From Amphimedon queenslandica (lineage: Eukaryota > Porifera > Demospongiae > Haplosclerida > Niphatidae): a stretch of 64,000 nucleotides of DNA. Made by a program: the position numbers and the translations under genes. Of this stretch, positions 61,901 through 64,000 are shown in pieces. The DNA lies in NCBI RefSeq assembly GCF_000090795.2, contig NW_003546687.1, positions 10,738 to 74,737 on the forward strand. The letters run 5' to 3'. Position 1 is the first letter of the stretch, and every line of letters begins with the position of its first letter. Below the pieces are notes generated by a model. It had not been told where the DNA came from, did not search any database, and saw nothing but the letters and a program-made list of their open reading frames with translations.

Positions 61901-64000
61901 TCACTGAATCGATCCATAGTTATTATTCTCAGTTAAACGATGTGGAAAGAGATTAGAACTCTCCCAATTAGATGATACATTTCTTTTCTTCAAGCATATA
62001 CTTAATAAAGAATAAAAAAGAAAAGACAGTAGTGGCAATGCTATGAGAATAACTTGAAGAGCAATGATAACATTGAAGATAATATGATTATCCTTTAACT
62101 CATATTCAGGTTCACGAATGAAAAGGAAACACTGAAGAACAGCACCAAAATTAACAAACAGTATATTAATAAGCAGGAAAATGTCAATATTATTGTGCTT
62201 CTGCATTTGAAAGGGCCGATAAAGAGAATGCAGTAGAATGATGAGAAGAAGAATAGCAACGTTAATGCTACTATCCCAAGCAATATTAAGTAACAGCTTT
62301 CCAGGAACCATAGCAACACGATAGAGAAAAAATAGTCCTGCAAAACAACGGCAATCATCCCTAAAACATCCTTGAAATGAATCAAGGAAAGGTTTTAAAT
62401 TCAATCGAGTCTTTTGGAGAAAATACTTTAATGCATCATTACGAATAACAAATCTACCACTTAACTTAATGAGAAGAGGTTCAGCTATTAGAAGAACTGG
62501 AGGAGGAAGAATGATGAATATGGATACTAACAATGCTGGGACAGCATACTTCAGATGACTACCTTTCAAAAAAGTTAAATTGCCATTATAAAGTGGGACA
62601 GTTTTCAAAATTTGACTATTAGTCCCAAGTAGAAATACAGGAAAAAGAATCTGAAACGTAATCACCAAACATCGAAAATAACAGAGAATAAGGAAAGCAG
62701 TGAGTCCATTAATCACTGACTGGTATACATTCCTTCTTCCAAACATGTGGCACAGCTTCACACAAGTGTAAAGTGAATTAAACTTGAGAACAAGAGCAGT
62801 AGTTATGATCAAACATAAAGCATAAAAGGTAGTAAAATATTTGAATAAGAGTACATCCAAAACTGTTGCATTAGGTGTCAAACAGTAAGAAATAACATTA
62901 AGTTCTAATATATCCAAACTAAAAATACCAAAAAATACTTTGTAAAAGTCCATAATGATACGAAGAGGCTTGCCAAAAGGTACAATAGGATATGCACTCA
63001 CAAACATGTTGTTTAATATTTGGGAGTAAAATATGAAAGAATAGAAAGCACCACCTGAGAGGTTAACGTTGAATAAAGCAATGAATAAAAATATAGCAGT
63101 AACTGGCAATATCTCAGATAGAATAAAATATAGTGCCCCAAACTGGCAACTGCTAGCACTACCACAAATATAATTAGGAGAGTGATAGTAAGTAGTAAAA
63201 CCTGATTCACACTGACCACACAGTGTTCCCCTTCGATGTGCATGACAAACAAAATCATTCAATAACTTTCTTTCAAGTGGAAGGTAGTGCATACTATATA
63301 AAGAGACAGAGTGAGGGTAGCTGCATAAGTAAATTGAGCAAAATGCAGTAACAAATGTATCATTTATATATCCAGCCCACTGACCAGATATTATAGATGC
63401 TGATGCATTATGGACACAATATGCTATACCCTGATAATATCGACTGCCACAAAAACAGGTGTAGTTTTCAAAATAATAACCTGGTGGACATTTCAAAAAC
63501 TTCACAAAAATTTTCAAGAAAACATTAGAAAAATCAGTACTTTCAATGATGACTGAATCATTGGCTCCTGGTTGACCATGAAGCACTATACAGTAAGTGT
63601 CATTGTCAGAGTAGAATATAACAGATTTATGTTTACCTTTAACTTTAGCTGATAAAGGAAAATAAGTACCAACAGTTTTATTAAACTCATCAAGTTGCAA
63701 GACACTCATCTGAAAAGATATTCCAGGGAAAAGATGAATTATTGTTGAGTTTTCCCATAACTGCAATACATATGGGGCAGTAGCAACTGATTCATTAAAG
63801 GAGGAACTAAACTGAAAACTACCCATGTACCTTTCTAAAAACAGGGAAGAGGTCCTATAAGCGTGAAAGAGTTTGGAACAAGATTTTAAAGAAGTTATAA
63901 AAATGTCATTGCCGATTCCTGAGAGAGCAGTGTTTTCACTAAAAGAATAATTACTAACATTTTCATTATAATTTAAGGTAAGGTTGTTGTAGCGCCAAAA
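61901..64000 (-). CDS. Large multi-pass receptor-like membrane protein, C-terminal part
   Basis: Open from the window edge at 64000 to a stop at 61901, about 699 codons in one exon; the N-terminus lies outside. The first residues visible ('NTALSGIGNDIFITSLKSC') look like the last coils of a beta-helix (pectin-lyase-like) ectodomain. A Cys-rich module follows ('CPPGYYFENYTCFC', 'YYQGIAYCVHNAS', 'GTLCGQCESGFTTYYHS'). About nine or ten hydrophobic helices span from 'FGALYFILSEILPVTAIFLF' to 'VIIALQVILIALPLLSF', with a conserved-looking cytoplasmic patch 'CFRDDCRCFAGLFFLYR' and LLHSLYRPF near the end. The cytoplasmic tail is short. I associate this EGF-like-plus-polytopic design with expanded, uncharacterised families in sponges and choanoflagellates. 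The YRPF and membrane layout loosely recall TRP/polycystin-like proteins, but no channel motif is proven. Confidence 0.8.
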   Translation of the reverse strand, partial: FWRYNNLTLNYNENVSNYSFSENTALSGIGNDIFITSLKSCSKLFHAYRTSSLFLERYMGSFQFSSSFNESVATAPYVLQLWENSTIIHLFPGISFQMSVLQLDEFNKTVGTYFPLSAKVKGKHKSVIFYSDNDTYCIVLHGQPGANDSVIIESTDFSNVFLKIFVKFLKCPPGYYFENYTCFCGSRYYQGIAYCVHNASASIISGQWAGYINDTFVTAFCSIYLCSYPHSVSLYSMHYLPLERKLLNDFVCHAHRRGTLCGQCESGFTTYYHSPNYICGSASSCQFGALYFILSEILPVTAIFLFIALFNVNLSGGAFYSFIFYSQILNNMFVSAYPIVPFGKPLRIIMDFYKVFFGIFSLDILELNVISYCLTPNATVLDVLLFKYFTTFYALCLIITTALVLKFNSLYTCVKLCHMFGRRNVYQSVINGLTAFLILCYFRCLVITFQILFPVFLLGTNSQILKTVPLYNGNLTFLKGSHLKYAVPALLVSIFIILPPPVLLIAEPLLIKLSGRFVIRNDALKYFLQKTRLNLKPFLDSFQGCFRDDCRCFAGLFFLYRVAMVPGKLLLNIAWDSSINVAILLLIILLHSLYRPFQMQKHNNIDIFLLINILFVNFGAVLQCFLFIREPEYELKDNHIIFNVIIALQVILIALPLLSFLFYSLLSICLKKRNVSSNWESSNLFPHRLTENNNYGSIQ

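Overview
The window is animal nuclear DNA, AT-rich and intron-rich, with one 10-N assembly gap at 58785-58794. The gene content (a full-length BCR/ABR-type RhoGEF-RhoGAP, tektin-1, TMEM17, SLX1, NDUFS8, pelota, NUDT6, MRM1, SLC18B1) is metazoan. Very short introns (42-70 bp), plant-like LxGxIP leucine-rich-repeat proteins, a multi-pass receptor-like protein of a kind I associate with sponge genomes, and pervasive ACATGTACATGT runs suggest a demosponge such as Amphimedon. The phylum is fairly well supported; the species is a guess.

Layout. 1-10.5 kb is a transposon graveyard: a decayed BED-finger hAT transposase, a compound foldback element, a pogo-type remnant, a non-LTR retrotransposon 3' end and nested miniature elements (MITEs). 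10.5-20.1 kb holds TMEM17(+) and TEKT1(-) tail to tail, two cilium genes, with SLX1(+) head to head with TEKT1. 21.3-24.6 kb holds two tandem intronless secreted LRR-PSI genes (-). 26.3-39.1 kb is a 21-exon BCR/ABR homologue (+, 1393 aa by my splicing). 40-56 kb is a compact alternating block: SLC18B1(-), NDUFS8(+), PELO(-), NUDT6(+), MRM1(-). Genes in it start within 70-150 bp of each other and end within 0.1-0.6 kb of each other. 56.6-61.2 kb is a TA-flanked pogo-like composite element carrying HIRAN, Ulp1-like and MULE-like coding pieces and the two halves of a DDE transposase. 61.9-64 kb is the C-terminal part of a large multi-pass membrane protein that runs off the window (-).

Exon junctions were placed by hand from GT/AG sites, reading-frame phase and remembered family conservation. 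Summed exon lengths are divisible by three for TEKT1, SLX1, BCR, NDUFS8, PELO and NUDT6. The 5' ends of TMEM17 and MRM1 and the last exon of SLC18B1 are unresolved. No database search was run.
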